8,460 nt of DNA, from NCBI GenBank assembly GCA_026225435.1, contig JAMFST010000166.1, positions 1 to 8,460 of the forward strand, given 5' to 3'. Under the pieces are notes generated by a model that ran no database searches, was not told the origin of the DNA, and saw only the letters and a list, made by a program, of their open reading frames with translations. This stretch comes from Labilithrix luteola (GTDB taxonomy: Bacteria; Myxococcota_A; Polyangia; Polyangiales; Polyangiaceae). Of this stretch, positions 8,366 through 8,460 are shown piece after piece. The position numbers and the translations under genes are program-made. Each line of letters opens with the position of its first letter. Position 1 is the stretch's first letter.

Positions 8366-8460
8366 CGCGCCCCCCAGCGCGTCAGCCGCGCCTGCAGGTA
8401 CTCGCCGCTCCGGGCCGAGGCGATGCGGTCGATGCGCGCGCTCGTCTCGCCGGTCTTGAA
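8362..8460 (-). CDS. C-terminal 32 codons of an unrecognised gene (runs off right edge)
   Basis: The frame enters from the right edge and ends with TGA at 8362-8364, within the GTGA that starts the next gene. Every one of the 32 codons ends in G or C, and the peptide (with SARIDRIASARSGEYLQARL near its end) is not arginine/proline-rich like the alternative frames, so it is very likely coding. The family was not recognised. The 4-base overlap makes it the upstream member of the operon. Confidence 0.65.
   Translation of the reverse strand, partial: FKTGETSARIDRIASARSGEYLQARLTRWGAR

Noticed and set aside
8362..8380. Possible in-frame fusion of the right-edge gene with the TPR-like lipoprotein through a run of six G
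   Set aside because: On careful re-reading of 8361-8380 the right-edge frame meets a TGA at 8362-8364; the junction is an ordinary GTGA overlap with no frameshift needed.

Overview
The window is high-GC bacterial DNA with strongly G/C-biased third codon positions. All supported genes lie on the minus strand, so transcription runs from high to low coordinates. GTG starts are common, there are long proline/serine/alanine-rich linkers, and an extra DnaK and a J-domain/TPR protein sit away from grpE. A small conserved module (GFVLSxVDG) appears in two proteins. Together these suggest a Myxococcota-like (myxobacterial) genome. That assignment is inference from style and remembered family patterns, not from a search.

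Layout in the direction of transcription: (1) the last 32 codons of an unrecognised gene (8460-8362); (2) a helical, TPR-like lipoprotein (8365-7790); (3) a second lipoprotein with a cysteine-rich C-terminus (7793-7263); (4) a lipid A acyltransferase-family protein of the LpxL/HtrB type (7266-6298); (5) a 666-residue protein with an N-terminal GFVLSRVDG module, a central J domain and C-terminal TPRs (6325-4325); (6) a DnaK/Hsp70 paralogue (4218-2395); (7) a 531-residue protein with a long disordered region, one TPR-like hairpin and a C-terminal GFVLSHVDG module (2342-747). A 277-bp intergenic region (470-746) follows, then a TPR protein that runs off the left edge (469-1).

The first three junctions are 4-base stop/start overlaps (GTGA, GTGA, ATGA) and the fourth is a 28-base overlap, so the unit from the right edge through the J-protein is almost certainly one translationally coupled operon. 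A 106-bp gap with a weak heat-shock-like promoter candidate precedes dnaK, and a 52-bp gap separates dnaK from the last gene. No convincing intrinsic terminator was seen anywhere.

The most interesting unit is the chaperone block. The J-protein and DnaK are adjacent and the residues needed for J-domain/DnaK contact are intact. The DnaK lacks the usual acidic EEVKD-type tail and differs from E. coli DnaK at both residues of the substrate-covering arch. The proteins encoded on either side of dnaK share the same small module, at the N-terminus of the J-protein and at the C-terminus of the distal protein. This looks like a dedicated, specialised Hsp70 system. Its linkage to two lipoproteins and a lipid A-type acyltransferase hints at an envelope or surface role, as shown for other DnaK homologues in Myxococcus, but that role is inference.
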